64,000 nt of DNA, taken from NCBI RefSeq assembly GCF_002176815.1, contig NZ_CP021648.1, positions 1,310,001-1,374,000 of the forward strand, given 5' to 3'. Position 1 is the stretch's first letter; each line of letters begins with the position of its first letter. Positions 29,437 through 36,802 of the stretch are shown piece after piece. The DNA is from Acidovorax sp. T1 (lineage in GTDB: Bacteria; Pseudomonadota; Gammaproteobacteria; Burkholderiales; Burkholderiaceae_C). The notes beneath the pieces are model-generated. The model made no database searches and had not been told where the DNA came from. It saw nothing but the letters and a program-made list of their open reading frames with translations. A program made the translations under genes and the position numbers.

Positions 29437-29494
29437 ATCAAAAGTGCCGCTGGCGCTTGTGTATCAAGCGCTGATAGCTCTTTTTTTGATAGTG
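29437..29494 (+). repeat. dispersed AGCGCTT palindrome, copy D, terminator-like
   Basis: GCTGGCGCTTGTGTATCAAGCGCTGATAGC is followed by CTTTTTTTGATAG. The stem and seven Ts can end transcription of the nucleotidase gene, whose stop lies 3 bases before. Confidence 0.75.
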
Positions 29495-29562
29495 AACTGT
29501 TGCGGGTGCAAGCCCGCTGCCTCTGCGCCATGTGGCCTGCCGGCGACCGTGCTCCGGTCAGA

Positions 29563-29621
29563 AATTGCTATTTGATTGATAGCTGATAGCGCTTGATGCA
29601 TAAGCGCTGCGGGCCAAAAAT
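29563..29621. repeat. dispersed AGCGCTT palindrome, copy E
   Basis: TTGCTATTTGATTGATAGCTGATAGCGCTTGATGCATAAGCGCTGCGGGCC. It lies downstream of nrdR (complementary strand) and about 70 bp from copy D, so two copies fill the gap between convergent genes. Confidence 0.75.
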
Positions 29622-29640
29622 GTGCTAAATCTGGCTCAAT

Positions 29641-30090
29641 TTACTTGCGAACCTCGTCGACCATCGCACGGAAGTCGTCGATATCTTCGAAGCTGCGGTA
29701 CACGCTGGCAAAACGGATGTAGGCCACCTTGTCGAGCTTCTTGAGCTCGCGCATGACCAGTTCACCAATGCGGCTGGAAAGCACCTCGCGCTGCCCCAGG
29801 TTGAGCAGTTTTTCCTCGATGCGCTCAATGGCGCTGTCGATCTGGACGGTGCTCACGGGCCGCTTGCGCAGCGCCAGGTTGAATGAGGCGAGCAGCTTGC
29901 CGCGCTCGTATTCGATGCGGCGGCCGTCCTTTTTGACGATGGCCGGAAAGCTCACTTCCGGCCGCTCGTAGGTGGTGAAGCGCTTTTCGCAGGCGCCGCA
30001 CTGGCGCCTGCGGCGGATGAAGACCCCATCCTCGGACACCCGGGTCTCGACGACTTGCGTCTCCAGGTGGCTGCAGAAGGGGCACTTCAT
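29641..30090 (-). CDS. nrdR: transcriptional repressor NrdR
   Basis: A 149-residue NrdR that represses ribonucleotide reductase genes according to ATP/dATP level. The N-terminal zinc ribbon uses C3, C6, C31 and C34 ([24 protein letters not shown]). The ATP-cone (about 49-139) contains [19 protein letters not shown] and [15 protein letters not shown]. It lies 18 nt after glyA on the same strand, a common betaproteobacterial arrangement, so the two are probably co-transcribed. The length is standard. Confidence 0.97.
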   Translation of the reverse strand: MKCPFCSHLETQVVETRVSEDGVFIRRRRQCGACEKRFTTYERPEVSFPAIVKKDGRRIEYERGKLLASFNLALRKRPVSTVQIDSAIERIEEKLLNLGQREVLSSRIGELVMRELKKLDKVAYIRFASVYRSFEDIDDFRAMVDEVRK

Positions 30091-30108
30091 GAGGGCAATG
30101 CGCCGGGA

Positions 30109-31353
30109 TTAACCGTAGACCGGGAAACGTGCCGTCAGCGCGTTGACCTTGGCGCGCACGGCGGCGATGTTGGCTTCGTCGCGCGGGTTGTCCAGCACGT
30201 CGGCAATCAGGTTGGCGGTGATGCGGGCCTCTTCTTCCTTGAAGCCGCGCGTGGTCATGGCCGGGGTGCCAATGCGCACGCCGCTGGTCACCATTGGCTT
30301 TTCAGGGTCGTTGGGGATTGCGTTCTTGTTGATGGTCATGTGGGCGGCGCCCAGCACGGCCTCGGCTTCCTTGCCGGTGATGCCCTTGGCGCGCAGGTCC
30401 ACCAGCATCACGTGGCTTTGGGTGCCGCCGCTCACGATGCGCAGGCCGCGAGCCGTCAGCGTCTCTGCCACCACCTTGGCGTTCTTCGCTACTTGCTCCT
30501 GATAGGCCTTGAATTCGGGCTGCAGAGCTTCCTTGAAGGCCACGGCCTTGGCTGCGATCACGTGCATCAGCGGGCCACCTTGCAGGCCGGGGAAGATGGC
30601 GCTGTTGATAGCCTTTTCGTGCTCGGCCTTCATCAGGATGATGCCGCCACGGGGGCCGCGCAGGCTCTTGTGCGTGGTGGAGGTGACCACGTCGGCGTGG
30701 GGCACGGGGTTGGGGTACACGCCGGCGGCGATCAGGCCCGCGTAGTGGGCCATGTCCACCATGAAGATCGCACCCACGTCCTTGGCCACCTTGGCAAAGC
30801 GCGCAAAGTCGATGTGCAGGCTGTAGGCCGAGGCACCGGCGATGATGAGCTTGGGCTTGGTTTCGTGGGCCTTCTTTTCCATCGCTTCGTAGTCGATGGC
30901 TTCGTTGGCATCCAGGCCGTAGGAGACCACGTTGAACCACTTGCCCGACATGTTCAGCGGCATGCCGTGCGTCAGGTGGCCGCCTTCTGCCAGGCTCATG
31001 CCCATGATGGTGTCGCCGGGCTTGAGGAAAGCCAGGAACACGGCCTCGTTGGCAGATGCGCCGCAGTGGGGCTGTACGTTGGCGGCTTCGGCGCCGAAGA
31101 TCTGCTTGACGCGGTCGATGGCCAGTTGCTCGGCCACGTCTACATGCTCGCAGCCGCCGTAGTAGCGCTTGCCGGGGTAGCCTTCGGCGTACTTGTTGGT
31201 CAGCTGCGTGCCCTGGGCCCACATGACGGCGGGCGAGGCGTAGTTTTCGCTGGCAATCAGCTCGATGTGCTCTTCCTGGCGCTTGTTTTCGGCCTGGATG
31301 GCAGTAAAGAGTTCGGGGTCGGTTTGTTCGACAAGAATATTGCGGTGGTACAT
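30109..31353 (-). CDS. glyA: serine hydroxymethyltransferase
   Basis: A 414-residue PLP enzyme that interconverts serine and glycine while loading tetrahydrofolate with a one-carbon unit. Signatures: [13 protein letters not shown] (about 34-46), [18 protein letters not shown], the PLP-lysine segment [16 protein letters not shown] (Lys near 229) and [12 protein letters not shown] 31353 ([10 protein letters not shown]) is the family start; AGGAC precedes it. The leader carries a probable ZTP riboswitch (31386-31535), linking expression to the folate/AICAR state. nrdR follows 18 nt later. Confidence 0.97.
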   Translation of the reverse strand: MYHRNILVEQTDPELFTAIQAENKRQEEHIELIASENYASPAVMWAQGTQLTNKYAEGYPGKRYYGGCEHVDVAEQLAIDRVKQIFGAEAANVQPHCGASANEAVFLAFLKPGDTIMGMSLAEGGHLTHGMPLNMSGKWFNVVSYGLDANEAIDYEAMEKKAHETKPKLIIAGASAYSLHIDFARFAKVAKDVGAIFMVDMAHYAGLIAAGVYPNPVPHADVVTSTTHKSLRGPRGGIILMKAEHEKAINSAIFPGLQGGPLMHVIAAKAVAFKEALQPEFKAYQEQVAKNAKVVAETLTARGLRIVSGGTQSHVMLVDLRAKGITGKEAEAVLGAAHMTINKNAIPNDPEKPMVTSGVRIGTPAMTTRGFKEEEARITANLIADVLDNPRDEANIAAVRAKVNALTARFPVYG

Positions 31354-31385
31354 GGCAGTCCTATGAACTGATGTCCCTTGAAACA

Positions 31386-31535
31386 AGGGCTGCCCAGGCG
31401 AACGGCGGAACGCAGAAGGTTTTGAACCCTTGCGGCACGCTCCCTAGTGGTTCACAAGAGGCGTGCCCTTGCCGGTTTCCACGTCAGCGGCGGCACCCTT
31501 GTGGGAGCCGCGCCTATCGCCAGTCGCGTACGCCC
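31386..31535 (-). ncRNA. ZTP (ZMP/pfl) riboswitch upstream of glyA
   Basis: The complementary-strand leader carries the conserved pieces of this class in order: GCGACTGGCGA (31526-31516), a long stem capped by a variable loop (GGCTCCCACAAG...CTTGTG), then GTGAACCACTAGGGAGCGTGCC, and the 3' pseudoknot strand CCGTTCGCCTGGGCAGCC (to about 31387). CTCCC/GGGAG and CACAAG/CTTGTG pair exactly. The class senses ZTP/ZMP, which signals 10-formyl-THF shortage, and is known from glyA, folD and purH leaders. CCCTTG-TTT-CAAGGG and an AGGAC ribosome site follow without a T run, so control is probably at translation. Assignment is by eye; the enlarged P2 stem is unusual. Confidence 0.78.
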
Positions 31536-31537
31536 CT

Positions 31538-31543
31538 AGTGTA
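31538..31543 (-). promoter_or_regulatory. -10 box of the glyA promoter
   Basis: TACACT on the complementary strand, placed so that transcription would begin near 31531, at the 5' edge of the riboswitch. The -35 region is poor. Confidence 0.45.
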
Positions 31544-31591
31544 GCTGACCGGCGCCCCATTGCCTCGTCGGACTGCTGGTTGCCAGGGGGG

Positions 31592-32434
31592 TTAAAGCAG
31601 GGCAATCTTGTCGCCGTCAGCCTCGTCAGGGGTGGCGACGGCGGCGGCAGGTGTGGTGACGGGGACGGTGCGGGCCGGGGCCTGGGTCGACAGGGTGGCG
31701 GGCGGGTTCATGGGGGCGGAGCGTCCACCCGCGACCTGGCGCAGCCGGAAATGTTCGGCCAGCACCTTGGCGGTGTAACCGCCGTCATCGGGCAGATTGG
31801 CCGCGCCCACGTAGTAGCGCAGCCCGCCTTCGACCGATCCAGCCCGCGCAATGCATTCCTGCAGCACCTTCACGCCGACGCGCAGGTTGGTGACCGGGTC
31901 GAATGCCGCGAAATGGCCGCCAAAGTTTTCATACTTGTCGGTATGAATTCGCGTCATGACCTGCATCAGACCCTGGGCCCCCACCGCACTTTGGGCAAAC
32001 GGGTTGAAGCTTGATTCGATGGCCATGATGGCCAGGATCAGGGTGGGATCTATCTTGGTGCGTGCACCGGCCTCATAGGCTTCAGCCACCAGTGCGCTCA
32101 GGGGCTCTGGCGCAACGCGGTACTTCTTGCTCAACCAGTAAGCCACAGCAGCCTGCTCCTTGGGCAGGTCCTTGGGGTTGCTGGCGGTGGCGCGCTCGCT
32201 GGCATCCAGCTCGACGGGCATGTCCAGCAGGGCGACCTGGCGGGACTGCAGCCAGTCTCTCAGCTGCTCCTCACCCGCCTGGCGCAGGTCCGGGCGGGCA
32301 GTGAGGGTCAAAACGACAAAGGCAACGGCCAGCCCGATGAGGGCAAAACTGTTGTGGGTGATTTCAAGGAAACCTTCGGTCACGTCGGCAACGAAAGTTC
32401 GTACGCCGGAGACAATTTTTCCTGACGCTGTCAT
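31592..32434 (-). CDS. membrane-anchored lytic transglycosylase
   Basis: A 280-residue SLT-domain protein. One N-terminal membrane segment (about 29-47) anchors it. A helical region follows, then the lysozyme-like domain with AIMAIESSFNPFAQSAVGAQG (read in two parts; catalytic Glu near 140), GLMQVM and NLRVGVKVLQ, then the late YYVGA segment (family YNxG) and a Pro/Ala-rich tail. The family cleaves peptidoglycan to 1,6-anhydro products. ATG 32434 follows AAGGAAGAG. A strong promoter at 32622-32651 lies about 190 bp upstream. It is divergent from the DUF349 gene across a long gap. Confidence 0.88.
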   Translation of the reverse strand: MTASGKIVSGVRTFVADVTEGFLEITHNSFALIGLAVAFVVLTLTARPDLRQAGEEQLRDWLQSRQVALLDMPVELDASERATASNPKDLPKEQAAVAYWLSKKYRVAPEPLSALVAEAYEAGARTKIDPTLILAIMAIESSFNPFAQSAVGAQGLMQVMTRIHTDKYENFGGHFAAFDPVTNLRVGVKVLQECIARAGSVEGGLRYYVGAANLPDDGGYTAKVLAEHFRLRQVAGGRSAPMNPPATLSTQAPARTVPVTTPAAAVATPDEADGDKIALL

Positions 32435-32621
32435 AGCTCTTCCTTTCTGAGGCGACTCCTGCTGGCGATGCGGCCGTCAACGACGGGCATCGGTTCGGGG
32501 ATTCACCTGGATTGGTACGCCATCAATTTTTTTGCTTTGTTCATGACGCAACGCATTGAATTGACTTAGCCGGGTTCGGCAGCGGGTTGGGGTTTTTACC
32601 AGCCCTGTTGTGGGCTGGCGG

Positions 32622-32651
32622 ATTCTAGAAGCTCACTTAATGCCAAGTCAA
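32622..32651 (-). promoter_or_regulatory. sigma-70 promoter with AT-rich upstream element
   Basis: On the complementary strand TTGACT (32651-32646), 18 nt, TAGAAT (32627-32622). Directly upstream lies a very AT-rich stretch (32652-32700) containing the perfect 16-bp palindrome ATTTATTATAATAAAT (32678-32693), suited to be an UP element. It would drive the lytic transglycosylase with a leader of about 180 nt that includes the hairpin CCAGCCC/GGGCTGG (32599-32618). Confidence 0.7.
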
Positions 32652-32693
32652 TACTAACAATGTTTGTTTATATACTTATTTATTATAATAAAT

Positions 32694-33398
32694 ATGTGAA
32701 AAAACCCAGTGAATGGCTGAATTCTGGAAATTTCACGGAGTGGTTGCGGGGGTGTTTTGTGACGCCCGTATGTCAAATTTAATCGCGGCCTTGCTGCCCA
32801 TTGAGAATGCAATTTGAGTCGGTTCGGCGAATTTGCTAAGGTTGCTTCGCCTGCGCATGCAGGCATCGCCAGACTGGGCAAAGTCTCCCGCCGAAGGCAT
32901 GCAGTGCCCCGGTGCAGCAGATGCAGCTTTTATGGCAAGCCTTGGAGGCAATCCCTTGTCTCCTCGCAACGTGGATCTTCATCTCCAGGTTGCGAAATGA
33001 TGGCAAAGACCGTTGTGTCAGCCGTCAAGCCCGGTGGGCAGACCATGAGGTCTGTTCGCCGGGCTTTCTTGTTGGTGCGGCAGTCCTGGGCGTCTGCGGG
33101 CAGGCTGGGCGAACGGGTCTGTGCGCCTGTAGCGCACATATATAGAGATAATGGGGTGGTTCTCTGTGGTGTACCTCGTTGCGCCAGGAGACGCAGTCCA
33201 TCAATTGACCTGCCTGCGTCAGCCGACCTGACCGGCTTGCGCCAGATCATTTCCTGGAATGTGTGGCCAAGACCGTGGCGTGGTCTTTTGCTGGAACCCG
33301 GTGAAAATAGCACTTTTACCCGCAGGCGTGCATTGCCTGTCGCCGCCGCGGCCCGCTTGCCAAAGTAGCTTGTACGGCCCTCGTCATCCATTGGATCC
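32694..33398. other. long intergenic region without a recognised gene
   Basis: About 700 nt between the AT-rich promoter segment and the DUF349 start. Open frames here (e.g. 32814-33368) have no ribosome site, no family resemblance and biased composition. Structure seen: a strong terminator-like hairpin at 33027-33070 and an inverted repeat GTGCGC-CTGTA-GCGCAC at 33121-33137 followed by ATATATAG. I looked for 6S RNA, tmRNA and RNase P signatures and did not find them. The DUF349 promoter should lie in the last 250 nt but no clear box stands out. Confidence 0.6.
33027..33070 (+). terminator. strong orphan terminator
   Basis: AAGCCCGG...GGCAGACC, loop ATGA, GGTCTG...CCGGGCTT, then TCTT. An 18-bp stem allowing G-T pairs. 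No gene precedes it on this strand since the divergent promoter at 32.6 kb, so it implies an unannotated transcript of up to about 350 nt. Confidence 0.7.
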
Positions 33399-36140
33399 AT
33401 GTTTCCTTTTTTTTCTCGCAGCAAAATGTCCGACGCACCTGAAGTGAATCCGGCCCCGGCCAAAACCCAAGAGTCGCATCCGCTGGACGCGCTGACTGGT
33501 GGCGCCTTTTCGGCTGCCACGTCGAGTGAGCGGGCTTCCAGAATTCGTGACTGGCTCGCGTCCCAACCTGCGCCTGAGCAACTCCAGGAGGTATTCAAGG
33601 AGCTGAGCGGGCGTGACAAGGGCGCCGCACGCGCGGTGCGTGAACGGCTGGATGAAATCCGCCGTGCCAAGGGCCAGGAGGCCATTGCGGCCGAGTGGGC
33701 CGAGAAAGCCCAGGCATTGCTGGCGGCTCCCAAGCTCAACATTGCCGACGCTCTGGCGTGGCAGCGTGATGCGGCCAAAGCGGGCGCGCCCCTGTCGCGC
33801 GAACCCCTGTCTCTGCTCAAGGTGCAGGTGGCCGATCGGGTGAAGGTGATCGAAGACCTGCAGCACCGTGTTCAGGTGCAGCGGGAAGCCGCCGTGCTGC
33901 TGGCCCAGCGCATCGAGGTGCTTTCTACCAAGTCCTGGAAGGATGCCCATGCTGCGCTCGAATTGCTGCGTGCCGACGTCGCCCGCTGGCAGGAGCAGGC
34001 TCAGGAGCTGACGGGCGACGCCAGCTGGGCCAGTGTGGAGGCACGCTTTCCGCCGCTGCTGGAGGCATCGCGCACGCAGCTGCTGGTGGTGTGGGACGCC
34101 TTCCAGCCCGCCGTGGCGCAAGCCGCTGCGGCGGCCGACGACGCCGCAGCGCCTCTGCCTCCTGTGCCTGTGTGGGCCGATGAGTTGCGTGCCGCGCGGG
34201 GGTTGCCGACCGAGGCAGCGGCCGCCGCCGCAGCAGCCAAGCCCGCCCGCGCAGTCAAACCTAAAGTCGCTCCGGAGGTCGTTGAAAAAGCCGCGCAGAT
34301 CGTGCGCGATGCCTTGGCGACCCTGGAAAAGGAAACCGCCGAAGGTCACGGCAAGGCCAGCGCAGGTGCTGCTGCTGCGCTGCGTGCGGTGCTGAAGGTG
34401 CATGGCAAGCACATCGATACTCCTTTGGAGCACCAGGTGCACGCCGCGCTGGTGGCTGCTGGCGAGCTCGAAGGCTGGCAGCGTTGGAGTGCAGACCAGG
34501 TGCGCGAAGACCTGGTCGCCAAGGCCGAGGGGCTGCTCCATCGTCCCGATGGCCAGGCCCTGGGTGGCCGCAAGATGCAGGAATCTCTGCGCCAGTTGCG
34601 CGAGCAGTGGAAGCAGTCAGACCAGGGCGGTGCGCCCAACCATGCGTTGTGGAAAAAGTTTGATGAGGCGTGCAATGCCGCGCACAAGGTGGTCGAAGCC
34701 TGGCTCGAAAAAATCCGTACCGAAGCTGCCGAGCACAAGGCCCAGCGTGTGGCACTGATCGAAGAGGTCAAGGCGTGGGCACAGGAGCATGCCGCCTCGG
34801 GCGACTGGAAGGCCATCAACCGTGCATTGCACCAGTTTGGCGACCGTTGGCGTGAGGGCGGCCATGTGGGCGAAAAGATCTTTGCCGAACTGCAGCCACT
34901 GTGGAAGCAGGTCATTGCCGCTGCCGCTGCGCCACTAGAGAGCGCACAGAAAGAGAGCCTGGCCCGTCGCCACGCCATGATTGACGAGGCCGTGGCGCTG
35001 GGCGCTGCACCCACGCTGCGCATTGACGCCGTGAAGGCCTTGCAGCAGCGCTGGCAGGCCGAGGCGCAGGCCGTGCCGCTCGATCGCAAGCATGAGCAAA
35101 AGCTGTGGGATGCCTTCCGCAAACCGATTGACGAAGCCTTCAACCGCAAGTCGGCAGACCGCGAGAAGGCCGTGACCGAACTGAGCGCACGCGACCGGGT
35201 GGTGCTGGAGGCCTCCAAGGCGCTGGAAGCCGCCAACGCCACGGGCGACGCGCAGCAGATTCGCACCGCCATGCAGGCGCTGGAAGCCGCGCTGCACGGG
35301 CAGGCCCAGACGGCGCAGGCCGTGGCATCGGCGCAGAAAGATGCACAAAATCAGCTTGAAGCGCCCGCCCCATCTGCGCAAGAAGCTATTGAAAATATAG
35401 CATCGGATGTGGCTGATGAAGGCGCTCAAGAAGCGCCTACCGCCGCACCTGCCGCGCCCAAGCCGCCAGTGCGTCCGGTGGTGGCGGTGCGTGGCGACGA
35501 CCGCCCCGGCATGAAGAAAGATGCGCCTGCAGCGCCAGGTCGTGGCGGGCGTCCGGGCGATCGCCGCGATGGCCGGGGTGATCGCGATGCCGGTCGGGGC
35601 CCGCGTGCAGACAGCCATTTTGGCGACCGCAATGACCGTGGCGGCCGCTTCGGTGATCGCCCCACTTACGAAGACCGCGGGCCGCGCCTGGGTGACACGG
35701 CTTTCCGTGCCCAGCGCGACGCCATGGAGCACGCACAGCTGGCGCTCAAGAAGCTGGCTGCGCAGGCCCATGGTGAAGCGCTGACCCAGTTGTTGACCGC
35801 CTGGGAAAAGCGCGATGCGGCGCTGTTGCCCGGTACGCAGGAACTGGGCGGCCGGGTGACGGCCGCTGTGCGTGGTGCCTGGTCGCAGGCGCTTTCTGCC
35901 CCCGCCACAGGCGATGCTGCCGAGGCCTTGCTTCGCCTGGAAATGGCCGCCGAGGCGCCCACCCCGGCAGAGCACATCGGCGCGCGCCGGATGCTGCAAT
36001 TGCAGTTGCTCACGCGCCGCAACGATCCGGCGCCCGCCCAGACCTGGGGGCAAGATACTGCGCGTGTCCTGGCCAGTGCCAGTGACGCCGCCAGCGCGCG
36101 CCGTCTGCAGAACGTGCTGAAAACCTTGCTGCGCAAGTGA
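33399..36140 (+). CDS. DUF349 domain protein with RG-rich tail
   Basis: A 913-residue cytoplasmic protein, very rich in Ala, Glu, Lys and helices. At least three DUF349 repeats: around residue 398 (QLREQWKQSDQGGAPNHALW), 473 (LHQFGDRWREGGHVGEKIF) and 546 (LQQRWQAEAQAVPLDRKHEQ). The N-terminal 250 residues are also helical. Residues about 705-765 form an Arg/Gly/Asp-rich low-complexity stretch (GRGGRPGDRRDGRGDRDAGR), suggesting nucleic-acid binding. The molecular role of DUF349 proteins is not established. Residues near 655-675 are encoded by a dispersed-repeat-like segment. Starts: ATG 33399; ATG 33426 also possible. Confidence 0.82.
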   Translation: MFPFFSRSKMSDAPEVNPAPAKTQESHPLDALTGGAFSAATSSERASRIRDWLASQPAPEQLQEVFKELSGRDKGAARAVRERLDEIRRAKGQEAIAAEWAEKAQALLAAPKLNIADALAWQRDAAKAGAPLSREPLSLLKVQVADRVKVIEDLQHRVQVQREAAVLLAQRIEVLSTKSWKDAHAALELLRADVARWQEQAQELTGDASWASVEARFPPLLEASRTQLLVVWDAFQPAVAQAAAAADDAAAPLPPVPVWADELRAARGLPTEAAAAAAAAKPARAVKPKVAPEVVEKAAQIVRDALATLEKETAEGHGKASAGAAAALRAVLKVHGKHIDTPLEHQVHAALVAAGELEGWQRWSADQVREDLVAKAEGLLHRPDGQALGGRKMQESLRQLREQWKQSDQGGAPNHALWKKFDEACNAAHKVVEAWLEKIRTEAAEHKAQRVALIEEVKAWAQEHAASGDWKAINRALHQFGDRWREGGHVGEKIFAELQPLWKQVIAAAAAPLESAQKESLARRHAMIDEAVALGAAPTLRIDAVKALQQRWQAEAQAVPLDRKHEQKLWDAFRKPIDEAFNRKSADREKAVTELSARDRVVLEASKALEAANATGDAQQIRTAMQALEAALHGQAQTAQAVASAQKDAQNQLEAPAPSAQEAIENIASDVADEGAQEAPTAAPAAPKPPVRPVVAVRGDDRPGMKKDAPAAPGRGGRPGDRRDGRGDRDAGRGPRADSHFGDRNDRGGRFGDRPTYEDRGPRLGDTAFRAQRDAMEHAQLALKKLAAQAHGEALTQLLTAWEKRDAALLPGTQELGGRVTAAVRGAWSQALSAPATGDAAEALLRLEMAAEAPTPAEHIGARRMLQLQLLTRRNDPAPAQTWGQDTARVLASASDAASARRLQNVLKTLLRK
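35347..35403 (+). repeat. dispersed palindrome-like segment, copy L, inside DUF349 gene
   Basis: GCGCAAGAAGCTATTGAAAATATAGCA matches the right half of copy I (GCGCAAGCAGCTATTAAAGTAATAG) and lies in frame in a linker of the DUF349 protein. The left half is degenerate. Confidence 0.5.
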
Positions 36141-36160
36141 TTGGATGAGCGCCGCATGAG

Positions 36161-36190
36161 TCCACGTCCTTTTGAGATGAAGGACGTGGA
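36161..36190. repeat. inverted repeat after DUF349 gene
   Basis: TCCACGTCCTT, 8-nt loop, AAGGACGTGGA: a perfect 11-bp stem 21 bases after the stop. No T run. The rest of 36191-36381 shows nothing else that I can support. Confidence 0.6.
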
Positions 36191-36381
36191 GGTTGCGGTG
36201 GCGTCCAGGCGTGATTGCGGTTTGCTGCACTTCTGGGGCGATCCCCCGGTAAGGATATTGCGAGCAAGCTTGCGGCTCAGCCGGGGCTTATCCTGGCGGC
36301 GCTCGGCTCCCGAGGCGGATGGGGTGGATGTGCTCGTCGGAACCGACATGGCCGGGCTGGATGATTGCCGCTCCGGAAAGC

Positions 36382-36411
36382 AAAAAAGCCGTTGCGATTG
36401 CAACGGCTTTT
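36382..36411 (-). terminator. terminator of the first tRNA-Leu
   Basis: On the complementary strand AAAAGCCGTTGC, loop AATC, GCAACGGCTTTT then TT. A 12-bp stem with a T run starting 8 bases after the CCA end of the tRNA at 36419. Confidence 0.85.
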
Positions 36412-36418
36412 AATATTT

Positions 36419-36503
<85 letters not shown>

Positions 36504-36521
36504 ATTTCAGGAAAGAATCAA

Positions 36522-36527
36522 ATTATA
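36522..36527 (-). promoter_or_regulatory. -10 box of tRNA-Leu copy 1
   Basis: Perfect TATAAT on the complementary strand, 18 bp before the tRNA 5' end, predicting a start at about 36514 and an 11-nt 5' leader. The -35 is weak. Confidence 0.65.
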
Positions 36528-36627
36528 GAGCATCTTTTTGAGGCTGCAGGCCTTGGTGCGAAGATTTTTGCATTTCGCGTTGCGCTCGGGAATGCGCCGG
36601 CCGTGGATGCATTTGGGCTGCGGAAAA

Positions 36628-36656
36628 TAAAAAAGCCACTGCGAGTGCAGTGGCTT
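36628..36656 (-). terminator. terminator of the second tRNA-Leu
   Basis: AAGCCACTGC, loop ACTC, GCAGTGGCTT, then TTTTATTTT on the complementary strand. It separates the two tRNA units. Confidence 0.85.
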
Positions 36657-36693
36657 GAATAGTTGAAAAACCGTAACCGGTTCTCGTTAAACT

Positions 36694-36778
<85 letters not shown>

Positions 36779-36796
36779 ATTTCAGGAAAGTCTAAG

Positions 36797-36802
36797 ATTG
36801 TA
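36797..36802 (-). promoter_or_regulatory. -10 box of tRNA-Leu copy 2, on the rnr start
   Basis: TACAAT on the complementary strand at the same distance from the tRNA as the TATAAT of copy 1. It overlaps the proposed TTG start of rnr (36798). Confidence 0.55.

Noticed and set aside
31444..31560. 38-codon upstream open frame before glyA
   Set aside because: It overlaps the riboswitch almost exactly and its ATG lies upstream of the predicted transcription start, so translation is unlikely.
32503..32556. 17-residue open frame in the lytic transglycosylase leader
   Set aside because: No ribosome site; too short to judge without conservation data.
32814..33368. 184-codon frame in the long intergenic region
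   Set aside because: No Shine-Dalgarno, no recognisable domain, and it would read through the strong terminator hairpin.
32700..33390. 6S RNA, tmRNA or RNase P RNA in the long gap
   Set aside because: The characteristic conserved segments of these RNAs were not found on either strand.
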